A model generated the notes under the pieces. That model was not told where the DNA came from and made no database searches. It was given only the letters and a program-made list of their open reading frames with translations. Source: Brevinema_A sp051647535 (lineage in GTDB: Bacteria > Spirochaetota > Brevinematia > Brevinematales > Brevinemataceae). Taken from it: a DNA stretch of 64,000 bases. Below, one piece after another: positions 45,329 to 54,526 of the stretch. Where the stretch lies: NCBI GenBank assembly GCA_051647535.1, contig JBOFEA010000025.1, forward strand, positions 56,466 through 120,465. Direction: 5' to 3'. Positions within the stretch are counted from its first letter, which is position 1. Each line of letters opens with the position of its first letter. Made by a program: the position numbers and the translations under genes.

Positions 45329-46921
45329 ATGTCTCAACAACAGATCCAAATCGAATATCTATTTTACAAAAATCTCCAAAAAAATATTCTTATTCTTTCA
45401 AATATAGCTTGTATTATTGCTATTACTCTACTGGGTATCATTTCTTGGATAAACATGCAGGTGACCAGCCTTATTATCAGCAGCACTTCTTTACTGTTAT
45501 TAACTATTTCAATGGTATTTATTTATTTTAAACAATTTTCAGTAGCATCATATATATCATTAATCATGCTTACAGGAGCATCTTATAGTCTTTTGTTAAA
45601 CAGAGCTATCCATCCGGATAATCTTTATGTTTATACATCATTTCAAATGATTCCTCTTGTAATTTCAGGGCTTGTTGCTCAAAACAGATCATTTACGATC
45701 GTAATCAGTATATTAAGTATTTTTTTATTGACGTTTTACATTCTTACTATTCAAGGACCTATCATTGGATATGCACATTTCATTCAAATTTCAGGAAGTT
45801 ATATTTGTATTGTTACGATGAGTATTCTCATTGATCAAATCTACATGTTATCGGGAAATATGCTACACTCATTCAGAGAAGAAGTACGAAAAAATTCCAA
45901 TCAACAAAAATTTATCCAGCAATTTATTCAAATTTATCATAACAACAGCGAACAAGATGAAAATCTTACAGAATATTTCCATATCAATAACAATTATTCT
46001 GTTAAAATGCAGGAAATTATTCAAAAAATCATAGAAGATATCCATGTATTGGAAACAAGTTTACGTGAAATCATTATTCAAAATAACAATACCAGTAATT
46101 CTACAGACAATATTTTGAGCGTATTCAAGCAGCACAAAGAAAATATGGAAGAATATCTCAAAAAAGTAGAAATTATCTCTGAAACGTCCCAAGATATTGA
46201 GTTTATTGTTAAAAATAAAAGAGGACAAATGACAGATTTGATAGAAGTTTCTCAAACAGGTTTTGAACAAATGAACCATTCTATTACAGCTGTTGAGAAA
46301 GTAGCTGAAAACTCCAAGAATATGCTCGATATGATTTCGCTTATTATGGAAGTTGCCGAACGAACAAATATGCTTGCTCTTAATGCTGCTGTTGAAGCTT
46401 CCAGAGCCGGAAAAGCCGGAGGTGGATTTGCTATTGTTGCAAAAGAAATTAAAAAATTGTCTACAGAAACGACACAAAATGCAGACATTATCAATCGAAC
46501 ATTAAAATTAAACATTAATTCTATTGAAGAAGCTGTAGAAATTATTAAAAATGCAGGACATTCATTTTCAGGAATCAATACTAATATTTTAGATTTCTCT
46601 ACTGCTATTGATGAAATTGTTCAAAAAGTAAGTATTCTTATTATCCAAAATAATGAATTTTCTATTAATACTAAAAACATTATCAATTTAGTAGATGACA
46701 TCCAGCAAATTTTAGATAAAACTCTTATTTCTATTAATTCAGGAAATATAAAAATTAATGACCTTCAAAGTATTTCAACAATGTTAGTTGACGATATCGA
46801 CAACCTCCAAAATAATACAAACGTTCTTCGAGATACTATTCGAAAACTTGAAGAAAAATACAAAGCTTATAATTATTCTAACACACAAATCGAAAAAGTT
46901 ATTCAAAGCATTGAAGAATAA
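45329..46921 (+). CDS. Methyl-accepting chemotaxis protein with multi-pass N-terminus
   Basis: 530 residues. Residues 1-175 hold about six membrane helices with no periplasmic sensor domain. The C-terminal coiled coil has the signalling tip ERTNMLALNAAVEASRAGKA then GGGFAIVAKEIKKLS, which binds CheW and CheA. No HAMP domain is obvious between the two. Such receptors may sense membrane or internal signals. AAAGGA precedes the ATG; a terminator follows. Confidence 0.92.
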   Translation: MSQQQIQIEYLFYKNLQKNILILSNIACIIAITLLGIISWINMQVTSLIISSTSLLLLTISMVFIYFKQFSVASYISLIMLTGASYSLLLNRAIHPDNLYVYTSFQMIPLVISGLVAQNRSFTIVISILSIFLLTFYILTIQGPIIGYAHFIQISGSYICIVTMSILIDQIYMLSGNMLHSFREEVRKNSNQQKFIQQFIQIYHNNSEQDENLTEYFHINNNYSVKMQEIIQKIIEDIHVLETSLREIIIQNNNTSNSTDNILSVFKQHKENMEEYLKKVEIISETSQDIEFIVKNKRGQMTDLIEVSQTGFEQMNHSITAVEKVAENSKNMLDMISLIMEVAERTNMLALNAAVEASRAGKAGGGFAIVAKEIKKLSTETTQNADIINRTLKLNINSIEEAVEIIKNAGHSFSGINTNILDFSTAIDEIVQKVSILIIQNNEFSINTKNIINLVDDIQQILDKTLISINSGNIKINDLQSISTMLVDDIDNLQNNTNVLRDTIRKLEEKYKAYNYSNTQIEKVIQSIEE

Positions 46922-46952
46922 AAAAAAAGAGAGGAATATCCTCTCTTTTTTT
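46922..46952. terminator. Bidirectional terminator after the chemoreceptor
   Basis: AAAAAAAGAGAGG and CCTCTCTTTTTTT arms around ATAT. It also lies against the stop of the convergent permease gene. Confidence 0.93.
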
Positions 46953-48096
46953 AATATCCTAATAAAAACATTAATGTACCTATAATAAAAGCCGGAATAA
47001 TATTATATAACTTTGCATAGAAAGTAGATCGACGATCAACTGCAATTAATGGAAATAACGCATCTCCATCATTACAAATTGCATTTGCCACTAATGCCGA
47101 TAAAGGAAAAAGCCCTTGGGTATAAAGAACAGCTAACAAAATTTGAGGTCCACAACCGGGAATATTACCAATCGCAATAGCAATAATTACCGAAAGATAT
47201 CCTGTTTGAGCCATCCAACCTCTAAGCACTTCTTCTCCACCTACAACATATAAAAAAATCTCATATACACATAAAGCAATAAAAACCCACATAATCACAA
47301 AAGCAGTTTCTTCCGCATTATGAATAAAAGTTTCTTTTAAAGAGTGGATTTTACTGTTTGTTTCAGACAGGGTATCATCGGAAAAGTATTTTTTACTGAT
47401 AAAACTATAGATAACAGCAAAAAAAGTTCCTATTGCCCCTATCCATCCCAAATTTTTAATAGCAAGATCCGTATCAATATTAACCTGCATTAAATTCAAA
47501 ATACCTAAAGGCAGACATAAAACCGCAAAAATCCAAAATACAACATATCCAACATGATGTCTAAAATAATAAAAGATTATATTATAATTAACTAACGATT
47601 TAGTTTGATCAGAAGCATCATTATTAATCACAGATTCTTCTGATTGGAAAATCTGATTCTTCTGCTCTAATGCTTCCAGCGTATATGAAATTCTAGGTTT
47701 TACAGACACACCAAAATAATCTAATACATAACCCGTGACAATAGCTGCAATAAAAGAAATAATACTGACAATAACAAATATCTTTGGATCTAACACTATC
47801 AAGACAAATGCAGCATCCCCCATTGTTGCAATCAAGGTTGCTGCTAAAGTACCAAAAGAAACTTTTCCTGTCAAGTATAATGGTATAACAATAATAGCAC
47901 CACCACATCCAGGAGTAAGTCCAAGCAAAGATCCTAAAATTACTTGAATTTTTTTGTATTTAGAAAAATAATAAGTTAATTTACCTTCAGTCTTGTATTC
48001 AACAAAACCAAAGACAAACAACGTCATAGCAACAAAAGTTCCTACTTGAATAAAAGCCGCTACAGCTGAATTATAGATAATATCAAATAAAAACAC
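46951..48096 (-). CDS. ArsP_2-family permease (putative heavy-metal or manganese exporter)
   Basis: 381 residues, about ten membrane segments in two halves. Each half has a Pro-Gly-Cys-Gly motif: LTPGCGGAIIVIPLY and NIPGCGPQILLAVLY, with NAICNDGDALFPLIA after the second. This is the DUF2899/ArsP_2 pattern, often called a putative manganese transporter. A central acidic loop (about 175-255) links the halves. Starts at GTG after GGAGGAATC. Confidence 0.85.
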   Translation of the reverse strand: MFLFDIIYNSAVAAFIQVGTFVAMTLFVFGFVEYKTEGKLTYYFSKYKKIQVILGSLLGLTPGCGGAIIVIPLYLTGKVSFGTLAATLIATMGDAAFVLIVLDPKIFVIVSIISFIAAIVTGYVLDYFGVSVKPRISYTLEALEQKNQIFQSEESVINNDASDQTKSLVNYNIIFYYFRHHVGYVVFWIFAVLCLPLGILNLMQVNIDTDLAIKNLGWIGAIGTFFAVIYSFISKKYFSDDTLSETNSKIHSLKETFIHNAEETAFVIMWVFIALCVYEIFLYVVGGEEVLRGWMAQTGYLSVIIAIAIGNIPGCGPQILLAVLYTQGLFPLSALVANAICNDGDALFPLIAVDRRSTFYAKLYNIIPAFIIGTLMFLLGY

Positions 48097-48143
48097 GATT
48101 CCTCCTTATTGATTGAAGAGCTTTAATTAATAAGGACATATGA

Positions 48144-48470
48144 TTATCCGAAAATATCAATAGAATTGCCGTTTTTATCATCCAATAATGCTTTTGGAGA
48201 AGAAGAACTTTCTTCAGACATAGGAGAAGATTGTTGAGGATGATGAGAAGATTGAAAAGTATCATTTCCCATTCCATGCTTAATCATATCAGCAATTTCA
48301 GTTTGAGAACTTTGTTCTGGAATACGAGCAATAGATTCTTTATTTTTAGAATTTTGTTCATTGATAAGCTGTGCTGCATATCCTGATTTTACCGTATGAT
48401 TAGGATCAATAGGTTTTAAGTTTTGAGATTGAGTAATACTCATAAGAACATCAATAACACGAAGAGGCAT
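48144..48470 (-). CDS. Small unknown protein, Ser-rich tail
   Basis: About 108 residues from the ATG at 48470, which has GAAGGAGG upstream. N-terminus MPLRVIDVLMSITQSQNL, polar middle, Ser/Pro/His-rich C-terminal third. No signal peptide and no family recognised. It starts 29 bp after the 3-prime end of rnpB. Confidence 0.65.
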   Translation of the reverse strand: MPLRVIDVLMSITQSQNLKPIDPNHTVKSGYAAQLINEQNSKNKESIARIPEQSSQTEIADMIKHGMGNDTFQSSHHPQQSSPMSEESSSSPKALLDDKNGNSIDIFG

Positions 48471-48499
48471 AAAATCGTCCTCCTTCATAAATACAAAAA

Positions 48500-48845
48500 C
48501 CAATAATAAGCCGGATTCTGTTATAAAGAAAACATCTGTCTTGTTTTATTATTGCTAATAAAATCATTGCGGTTTACCCGTATGCTGCATCATAAAACAA
48601 ATGAATACATACTGCTTAACCTTGCCTTAAGGAGGGTTTATCGTACCTTTTCTCTTATAAGAAAAGTGGTGGGCTCTTACCCCGCCTTTTCACCATTACA
48701 ATTGCAAAAATAACAACTGCTGTTTATTTTCTGTGACACTTTCCCGTACATCTTGAAGATGCAGACGGCTCTTAACCGTTCCTTTGTTTTTTAAGGTCCG
48801 GACTTTCCTCCCTCTTGAATTAACAAGCCGGGCGTTTTCTATTGG
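48500..48845 (-). ncRNA. rnpB: RNase P RNA
   Basis: About 346 nt, minus strand. It carries the universal blocks GAGGAAAGTCCGGAC near the 5-prime end, GGGTAAGAGCCCACC in the middle and ACAGAATCCGGCTTA at the 3-prime end. The ends pair through CCAATA and TATTGG (P1). It is the ribozyme that trims tRNA 5-prime leaders. The 5-prime end is nine bases after the stop of the LysM gene and no good promoter is seen between. Confidence 0.97.
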
Positions 48846-48854
48846 TTTTGTAAT

Positions 48855-50426
48855 TTATTTTGTTTTTGAACCTAATTCCTTATAAGCGTGTAATGCATTT
48901 GCAACTTTATCTTTGTCTCGTATCTCCAAATACAGCTTGTGCTTATTATCCAAAGCCGATTTACTTGTAGCACCTAAGACATAACCTTTAGTAATTTTCT
49001 GACCTGTTTGGACATTAAGCGTTCCCAAACCGGCATAAACTATTGTTCTGTTATTAGATGCTTCTAAAATAACAATATGCTGTAGTGCATTAATATATCC
49101 GGCATATTTTACCAACACATCCGTAGGTGCAACAATTTTAGTAGGTGCTTTTAATTCAATTTGAACACCTCGTCCTGAAACCGATGCTTTAGTAATTTCA
49201 GAAAATTTGACTGGCAATGATATATCTCTAAATCGATTACTTCTAACTCCGGTAGATTTTCTTGCAGGGTAGATAGCAGTTTTGCTTTGTTTAGACTGAA
49301 ATGCAGAAGAACTTTTTGCAACTACATAAATCTTAAGTTTTTCACCAAAATATATTTTCGTAGATTTTTTATTATTCCAACTTTGAAGCTGTGAGCGGGT
49401 GACATTATTTCTTATTGCGATATCATCAAGCGTATCACCTTTTTTTACCGTATAATAAACTAATCGTGTTCCTTCTTTATTAGGAGTTGTATCCCCTTCT
49501 TGAATACTTCTTTTAATGTTAATAATCAGCTTTTCACCCGAGTAAATTTTATCAGATGATTTGTTATTCCAATCTTTAATCTGACTAGTTGAAACACCAA
49601 ATTTTGACGCAATAAACGAAAGATTTTCTCCTCGTCGAACAGAATATACAATTTTTCTAAAATGCTGTACAGGTTCAGACTGCTTTTTTGCAACATGAAT
49701 CGTAAGCCGTTCATTCTTATAAACAGTAGAAGAAGATTTGTTATTCCAACTACGAATATCTTTAGGAGATACTTTATATTTTAATGCAATACCATTTAAT
49801 GTTTCGCCTGACTGAACCTTATGAATAATTTTTGCTCTATCCGAACCGATATTAGCATTGCCGGTAGAAGATGATATTTCTCTTTTCCCTACAATCAACT
49901 TCTCACCAGGATAAATAAAATTGGAATTTTTGTTGTTAAGAGAACGCAGTTTGGGCACTGTTGTTCTATATCTTAAAGCCACATCACTTAAGGTATCACC
50001 CTTTTTTACTTTATAAATAATAGGCTGCGTACCGTTACCACCGTGAGCAACTGAAGCTTTTGATAGATTTATAGGAGCAGCAAATACAGGAATTTTAAGT
50101 ATTTGCCCTTCAATCACTTGATTTTCAGAAATATTATTTAACAAAACGATATGCTTAATTTTTGTATCAAATTTATTAGCTATCTTACTAAAAGAATCAC
50201 CCGATACAACTTTATAATTAGAAATACTTTCAGGAATAACCAATTTTTGTCCCGGATAGACAACATCACTATACATATCGTTTATTTTACGAATAACAGA
50301 TATCTGTACTTTATGCTTCTTAGCAACTTCCCATAAAGAATCACCTTTTTTCACTTGATAGACACTGGCATGTACATGTTGTACACTAACGACAAATAAA
50401 CATACATAGAATAGCAAACGAAGCAT
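48855..50426 (-). CDS. Secreted six-LysM protein with degenerate M23 domain
   Basis: About 523 residues: signal peptide (LLFYVCLFVVSVQHVHA), six LysM repeats (each starting like YxVKKGDTL and ending PGEKLxI; the last four also share a WNNKSS-like block), and a C-terminal LytM-like fold. In the last domain the catalytic HxH is KLYLE and the first His is also missing, so it should bind peptidoglycan and perhaps activate amidases like EnvC/NlpD rather than cut. The ATG at 50426 has GGAG upstream. Confidence 0.9.
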   Translation of the reverse strand: MLRLLFYVCLFVVSVQHVHASVYQVKKGDSLWEVAKKHKVQISVIRKINDMYSDVVYPGQKLVIPESISNYKVVSGDSFSKIANKFDTKIKHIVLLNNISENQVIEGQILKIPVFAAPINLSKASVAHGGNGTQPIIYKVKKGDTLSDVALRYRTTVPKLRSLNNKNSNFIYPGEKLIVGKREISSSTGNANIGSDRAKIIHKVQSGETLNGIALKYKVSPKDIRSWNNKSSSTVYKNERLTIHVAKKQSEPVQHFRKIVYSVRRGENLSFIASKFGVSTSQIKDWNNKSSDKIYSGEKLIINIKRSIQEGDTTPNKEGTRLVYYTVKKGDTLDDIAIRNNVTRSQLQSWNNKKSTKIYFGEKLKIYVVAKSSSAFQSKQSKTAIYPARKSTGVRSNRFRDISLPVKFSEITKASVSGRGVQIELKAPTKIVAPTDVLVKYAGYINALQHIVILEASNNRTIVYAGLGTLNVQTGQKITKGYVLGATSKSALDNKHKLYLEIRDKDKVANALHAYKELGSKTK

Positions 50427-50547
50427 AATATTATCTCCTATCAATTAATAATAAAACTATTGATTTTAAACCAAACCGTATTATTTCAAATAATCGGAAG
50501 ACTTATTCATTTTATAAATACATCAACATAAAATATTTATCATTTTA

Positions 50548-50576
50548 ATTATAACAAATTTTCTTTAAAATCTCAA
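50548..50576 (-). promoter_or_regulatory. Promoter of the LysM gene
   Basis: TTGAGA (50571-50576), 17 bp, TATAAT (50548-50553), minus strand. Leader about 115 bases. Confidence 0.7.
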
Positions 50577-50627
50577 AATATATATATTATCTAAATTAAA
50601 ATTTTTTAAATATTAATCAATTAATAC

Positions 50628-50655
50628 TTGACAAATATTCAAAATATTATATAAA
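50628..50655 (+). promoter_or_regulatory. Orphan promoter in the gene-poor stretch
   Basis: TTGACA, 16 bp, TATAAA. It would give a transcript with about 180 bases before the small peptide frame. Confidence 0.55.
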
Positions 50656-50843
50656 TATATATATAACAAGAGTAACTATAAATTATATCATCTATTTAAC
50701 TACTAATACGAGTTAGTATCTTCATATATTAAACAACTTCATCTACTAAATACATATTATATTTGTAAAAACCTATTCACTTTATTGCTTTAATGTGGTT
50801 TAGTTGATATATAAATAACTCTCTTTTATTATACAAGGAATTT

Positions 50844-50954
50844 ATGACAAATTATATTAATTCATTAAAAAAATATTTTTTATTTTCCAATCTTTTTCTT
50901 CTTATTTACTTTATATACAATAAACAACAAGTTAAAAATAGAATCTTTGATTGA
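50844..50954 (+). CDS. Possible 36-residue membrane peptide
   Basis: ATG after ACAAGGAATTT. The peptide has two lysines, a hydrophobic core (YFLFSNLFLLIYFIY) and a basic tail. Its 3-prime half is antisense to the frame at 50880-51104. The layout recalls type I toxin peptides, but in such AT-rich DNA a chance frame is quite possible. Confidence 0.3.
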   Translation: MTNYINSLKKYFLFSNLFLLIYFIYNKQQVKNRIFD

Positions 50955-51104
50955 AGATAATCCAAATACTACTGCAAATATAGCTGTAATAACTGGATTT
51001 ATACGATAAGTACCTAATATTAATCTACCTGTTGAGAATAGAATATTAGAGTTAAACAAGTTAAATATGTCTCTTTCTTGAATAGATATAAATTGAGTAT
51101 TCAT
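50880..51104 (-). CDS. Possible 74-residue membrane protein or remnant
   Basis: The frame has one convincing membrane segment (INPVITAIFAVVFGLSS) and ends in a basic tail VNKKKKIGK. The ribosome site is weak (AAGAAAG). It may be a small real protein or a gene fragment. Confidence 0.35.
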   Translation of the reverse strand: MNTQFISIQERDIFNLFNSNILFSTGRLILGTYRINPVITAIFAVVFGLSSIKDSIFNLLFIVYKVNKKKKIGK

Positions 51105-51275
51105 CTTTCTTATACCTGCAACATTGACTTCACTGGAGAAAAATATATCTTATAGCACATGATACAAAAAAATATCAACATAATAGATTTAGAAACAGAA
51201 CATTTAGTTCAATAATTAAAATAAGAAGAAAAGCAAAAGACTATATTTGATTAAGCTTTTGTAAAATTAATATTT

Positions 51276-51313
51276 AAAAAAACGGAGGACAAATTATTGT
51301 TCTCCGTTTTTTT
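51276..51313. terminator. Strong terminator without an assigned gene
   Basis: AAAAAACGGAG and CTCCGTTTTTT arms with inner ACAA/TTGT pairing, T-rich on both ends. It may end a transcript from the orphan promoter at 50628. Confidence 0.85.
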
Positions 51314-51585
51314 ATTAAGATAATTAATTACTTCTCAGCATTAGAAAACAACAATCATATCTCTATGATTTCAGTAATAATATAAATTTGTTAAGATGAA
51401 GTAATATATTTAAGAACATTATGTGCATACCTTATCTTTATAAACATTACAATATTAAATTGTATTACTAAGCAATAAAACAATTTTTCAATGATATCTT
51501 CTGATGATAACCATCCCATCTCCGGCAATTTATTATTTCCAAAAACATTACATTTCAAACAATTAAAGAGTAATATATAAGCAAA

Positions 51586-51615
51586 GTTGCAATAAGAACA
51601 TAGATATTTTATAAT
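51586..51615 (+). promoter_or_regulatory. Promoter of the NAMPT gene
   Basis: TTGCAA, 18 bp, TATAAT; predicted start near 51622, leader about 25 bases. Confidence 0.7.
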
Positions 51616-51646
51616 AAATAAGATATTTACATAAGGAAACCATCTT

Positions 51647-53062
51647 ATGAGTCCCATTTTATACAAAACAAATATTTTTTCAAGTTTCGCAACAGATGCA
51701 TACAAAGCAAGTCACTTTCTTCAGCTTCCACCCAAAAGTGAAGCAGTTAGATTTTACATTGCTCCAAGAAAAGCTCTCCGTCCGGATGCTGAGCAATACA
51801 TTACATTTGGAATAAGATATTTCATTGAAAAATACTTAACAACGCCTATTACCTACGAGAATATTACCCAAATCAAAGAAATTTGGAATCACGTAAATGT
51901 AATGAATTCAGCATATCCGTTCCCTGAAGAGGGTTTAAAAAAAATTGTGGACACATATAAAGGCTTTCTTCCCATTACTATAGTAGGAGTTAAAGAAGGC
52001 CAAGTTCTTAATCAATACAATACACCGGTATTTATTATTAGTGTATCCGATTCTGAATTAGTATGGTTACCGGGATTTATAGAAACAGCTCTACAGCGTT
52101 CTATTTGGTATCCTTCAACGGTGGCAACTATTTCGTACACAGTAAAACAGAACCTGCTTAAAGCATACCAAATAAGTGTAGATGAAAATCGAAAATATTT
52201 ACTAGACTATATGCTTCATGATTTCGGAGCAAGAGGAGCATCCTCTGGAGAAAGTGCAGCTATTGGTGGATTAGCTCATTTGATCAATTTCAAAAGTACA
52301 GACACTATGGAAGCCATTTTATTAGGCCATACCTTATATAACATTCCTATACAAGAACTTGCCTCATCAATTCCGGCATCAGAGCACAGTACGGTGACAA
52401 GCTGGGGTTCCAATCACGATGCTGAACGCCGTGCATTGATAAATATGATAGAAACATCAAAACAGTATGGACATTGTGTATTTGCCTTTGTATCGGATTC
52501 ATATAATTTTTATTATATGGTGGATCATATTTGGGGCGATCCAGAAATTATACAAAAAATACGAAATTCAGGATTATCTCCGGTAGTGCGTCCTGATTCG
52601 GGAGATCCTTCTGAAGTTGTATTATATGCACTAAAGTCATTTGAAAAAACCTGGGGATACTCCACAAACTCCAAAGGATTTAAAGTACTAAATGACATAC
52701 GTATTATTCAAGGTGACGGTATGTCTATTAATAGTATCAAAAAATTAACAGAAGAGATTCTTGAAGAAGGTTTTTCAATAGAAAATATTTGTTTTGGGAT
52801 GGGAGGAGGATTACTCCAAAAATTGGATCGAGATTCTATGAGTTGGTCTATGAAAATGTACAAAATCAAAATCGACGGTGTATGGCATAATGTACAAAAA
52901 ACACCTTATACGCAAAGTGATAAAAAGTCTTTTGACCATAAAAACGTAGTAGATAATAGAGAATGGGTCACCCACTATCAATGGGATAATTCAACGGAAT
53001 ATCCGGAAATTTATACAGAACCCTTTGAAGACATAAGAAACCGAACTATAACCTTTCCATAA
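51647..53062 (+). CDS. nadV: Nicotinamide phosphoribosyltransferase
   Basis: 471 residues. Converts nicotinamide and PRPP to NMN in one step of NAD salvage. The family blocks are HDFGARGASSGESA, SIPASEHSTVTSWGS, VRPDSGDPSEV and QGDGMSINS; TDAYKASHF near the start fits NAMPT rather than PncB. AAGGAAACC precedes the ATG. No NMN adenylyltransferase is adjacent. Its 3-prime end overlaps the convergent unknown gene by 17 bp. Confidence 0.95.
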   Translation: MSPILYKTNIFSSFATDAYKASHFLQLPPKSEAVRFYIAPRKALRPDAEQYITFGIRYFIEKYLTTPITYENITQIKEIWNHVNVMNSAYPFPEEGLKKIVDTYKGFLPITIVGVKEGQVLNQYNTPVFIISVSDSELVWLPGFIETALQRSIWYPSTVATISYTVKQNLLKAYQISVDENRKYLLDYMLHDFGARGASSGESAAIGGLAHLINFKSTDTMEAILLGHTLYNIPIQELASSIPASEHSTVTSWGSNHDAERRALINMIETSKQYGHCVFAFVSDSYNFYYMVDHIWGDPEIIQKIRNSGLSPVVRPDSGDPSEVVLYALKSFEKTWGYSTNSKGFKVLNDIRIIQGDGMSINSIKKLTEEILEEGFSIENICFGMGGGLLQKLDRDSMSWSMKMYKIKIDGVWHNVQKTPYTQSDKKSFDHKNVVDNREWVTHYQWDNSTEYPEIYTEPFEDIRNRTITFP

Positions 53063-53729
53063 ATAACTTTTGAAGTTTGTCCCAAGAAACTTTTTGAATC
53101 ATATGTTTCACGACATCATCATAATTTGTTGAATTTTTACCGGATTTAATTTTGATTGACAGCAGTAAACCGGGGATTTGTGTATTATTTTTCTTTCGAT
53201 CGATAGGAAAAGGATGAACATAATACGCTGTATTTTCTTTTTTATTCCAAAAATAATATTTAAGAGTAGATTGAGGAAAAGATCGAATTTCCAATTCATC
53301 ATCAGGATAATCAAAATATTGAACACCTTCAATATATGTAAGATAAAAAGCTGTCTGTTCAAAAGAATAAATCAGAGTATTTTCTAAAATTAAGGATTGG
53401 TAATTGATGGAATATTGAATACACATATTAAGACGTAAAATACGATTTTGAATATCAAGAGAATAGTCTTTATTATTTGTAATAACAGAGCGTGAAGTAT
53501 AGGGAAGAAGAGTATAAGCTTCATCTAAAAGAATTTGAAATGTTCCGTTAAGAGAGTCTGCACCTAATTTTAGAGCAGCTCCATACTGTTTGTTTTTAAA
53601 AGATTGATCAGCTTGATCAAAAGTAATATCAAATTTTCGATTTTGTGAATAAACAACAATAGGATTGACAAACATATTAAGAAGAACAAATAATAAGAAC
53701 AAGTATTTAATTATTAACATACGTATCAT
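53046..53729 (-). CDS. Unknown secreted protein at the end of the exporter cluster
   Basis: 227 residues with a signal peptide (hydrophobic 4-28, cut near VYSQ). The mature part starts with FDQADQSFKNKQYGAALKLG, which looks like one TPR-type helix pair, then is beta-rich. It follows the ABC ATPase by 2 bp, so it may take part in glycan export or attachment. No family recognised. Confidence 0.65.
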   Translation of the reverse strand: MIRMLIIKYLFLLFVLLNMFVNPIVVYSQNRKFDITFDQADQSFKNKQYGAALKLGADSLNGTFQILLDEAYTLLPYTSRSVITNNKDYSLDIQNRILRLNMCIQYSINYQSLILENTLIYSFEQTAFYLTYIEGVQYFDYPDDELEIRSFPQSTLKYYFWNKKENTAYYVHPFPIDRKKNNTQIPGLLLSIKIKSGKNSTNYDDVVKHMIQKVSWDKLQKLFMERL

Positions 53730-53731
53730 AT

Positions 53732-54484
53732 TTAAGAAATATACTTAGAAAATTCGGCATATTCTTTAGAAACAATATCCGCATCATCAAACATCTTCAC
53801 TTCGCCTTTATGAAGCCATAAAGCTTTCACACAATTTTCAGAAATCAGTTTTTCCGAATGTGCAATCATAATAACAGTTTTATCAGAATGAATCATCTGT
53901 CGTATTCTTTCAGAACTTTTTTGCTGAAAATGAGCATCCCCAACACTGAATACCTCATCAAGAAGAAGTAATTCTGGTTGAATACAAGCAGCTACAGAAA
54001 ATGTCAGCCTAGATTTCATACCACTTGAATATGTATACATGGGAAGATTGATTTTATCTTCCAATTCAGAAAAAGCAATGATCTGTTCTGCAAGTCCATT
54101 ATCTAATTCGCTTTTAGATAATCCAAGCTGTAAAGCATTTAGGTATAAATTATCTCTTCCGGTAAGATCATTAAAAAAACCGGCACCTAATGTTAGAAGT
54201 TGAACCCCTTCCGCTTGAAGATTTATGTTTCCTTTATCAGGAAGGTATGTGCCGGCAATAATACGAAGCAGAGTTGATTTACCGGATCCGTTGGTTCCTA
54301 AAATCCCTAAATTGTCTCCACGTTTTAAATTAAAAGAAACATCCTTAAGTGCTTCAACAGCATAACCGGAATCTTTTTTCTGCTTTAACGAAAAAAGTCG
54401 TTTTAAACTAAAACTGCGATAAACATAATAAGTTAATGCAATATTTTGGGCTTGAATAATATAATCTAAATTTTTAAAACTCAT
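53732..54484 (-). CDS. Polysaccharide export ABC ATPase (TagH/Wzt type)
   Basis: 250 residues. Walker A GTNGSGKSTLLRI, the signature YSSGMKSRL characteristic of glycan exporters, Walker B LLLLDEVFSVGD and the switch IAHSEK. No C-terminal carbohydrate-binding domain is attached. Works with the permease encoded 42 bp upstream. Confidence 0.92.
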   Translation of the reverse strand: MSFKNLDYIIQAQNIALTYYVYRSFSLKRLFSLKQKKDSGYAVEALKDVSFNLKRGDNLGILGTNGSGKSTLLRIIAGTYLPDKGNINLQAEGVQLLTLGAGFFNDLTGRDNLYLNALQLGLSKSELDNGLAEQIIAFSELEDKINLPMYTYSSGMKSRLTFSVAACIQPELLLLDEVFSVGDAHFQQKSSERIRQMIHSDKTVIMIAHSEKLISENCVKALWLHKGEVKMFDDADIVSKEYAEFSKYIS

Positions 54485-54526
54485 ATCACCAAATTCTCCA
54501 TAAGAAATTATTAAGTATATTCAAAT

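Larger units (their letters stand above)
50577..51585. other. Gene-poor AT-rich stretch of about 1 kb
   Basis: No firm gene. It holds a plus-strand promoter (50628-50655), a possible 36-residue membrane peptide (50844-50954), an overlapping minus-strand frame of 74 residues (50880-51104) and a strong terminator (51276-51313). A short coding-like piece near 51195-51252 ending in IKIRRKAKDYI suggests gene decay. Confidence 0.5.

Noticed and set aside
51391..51705. Minus-strand frame of 104 codons over the NAMPT promoter
   Set aside because: It covers the NAMPT start and promoter, has no ribosome site and looks like chance in AT-rich DNA.
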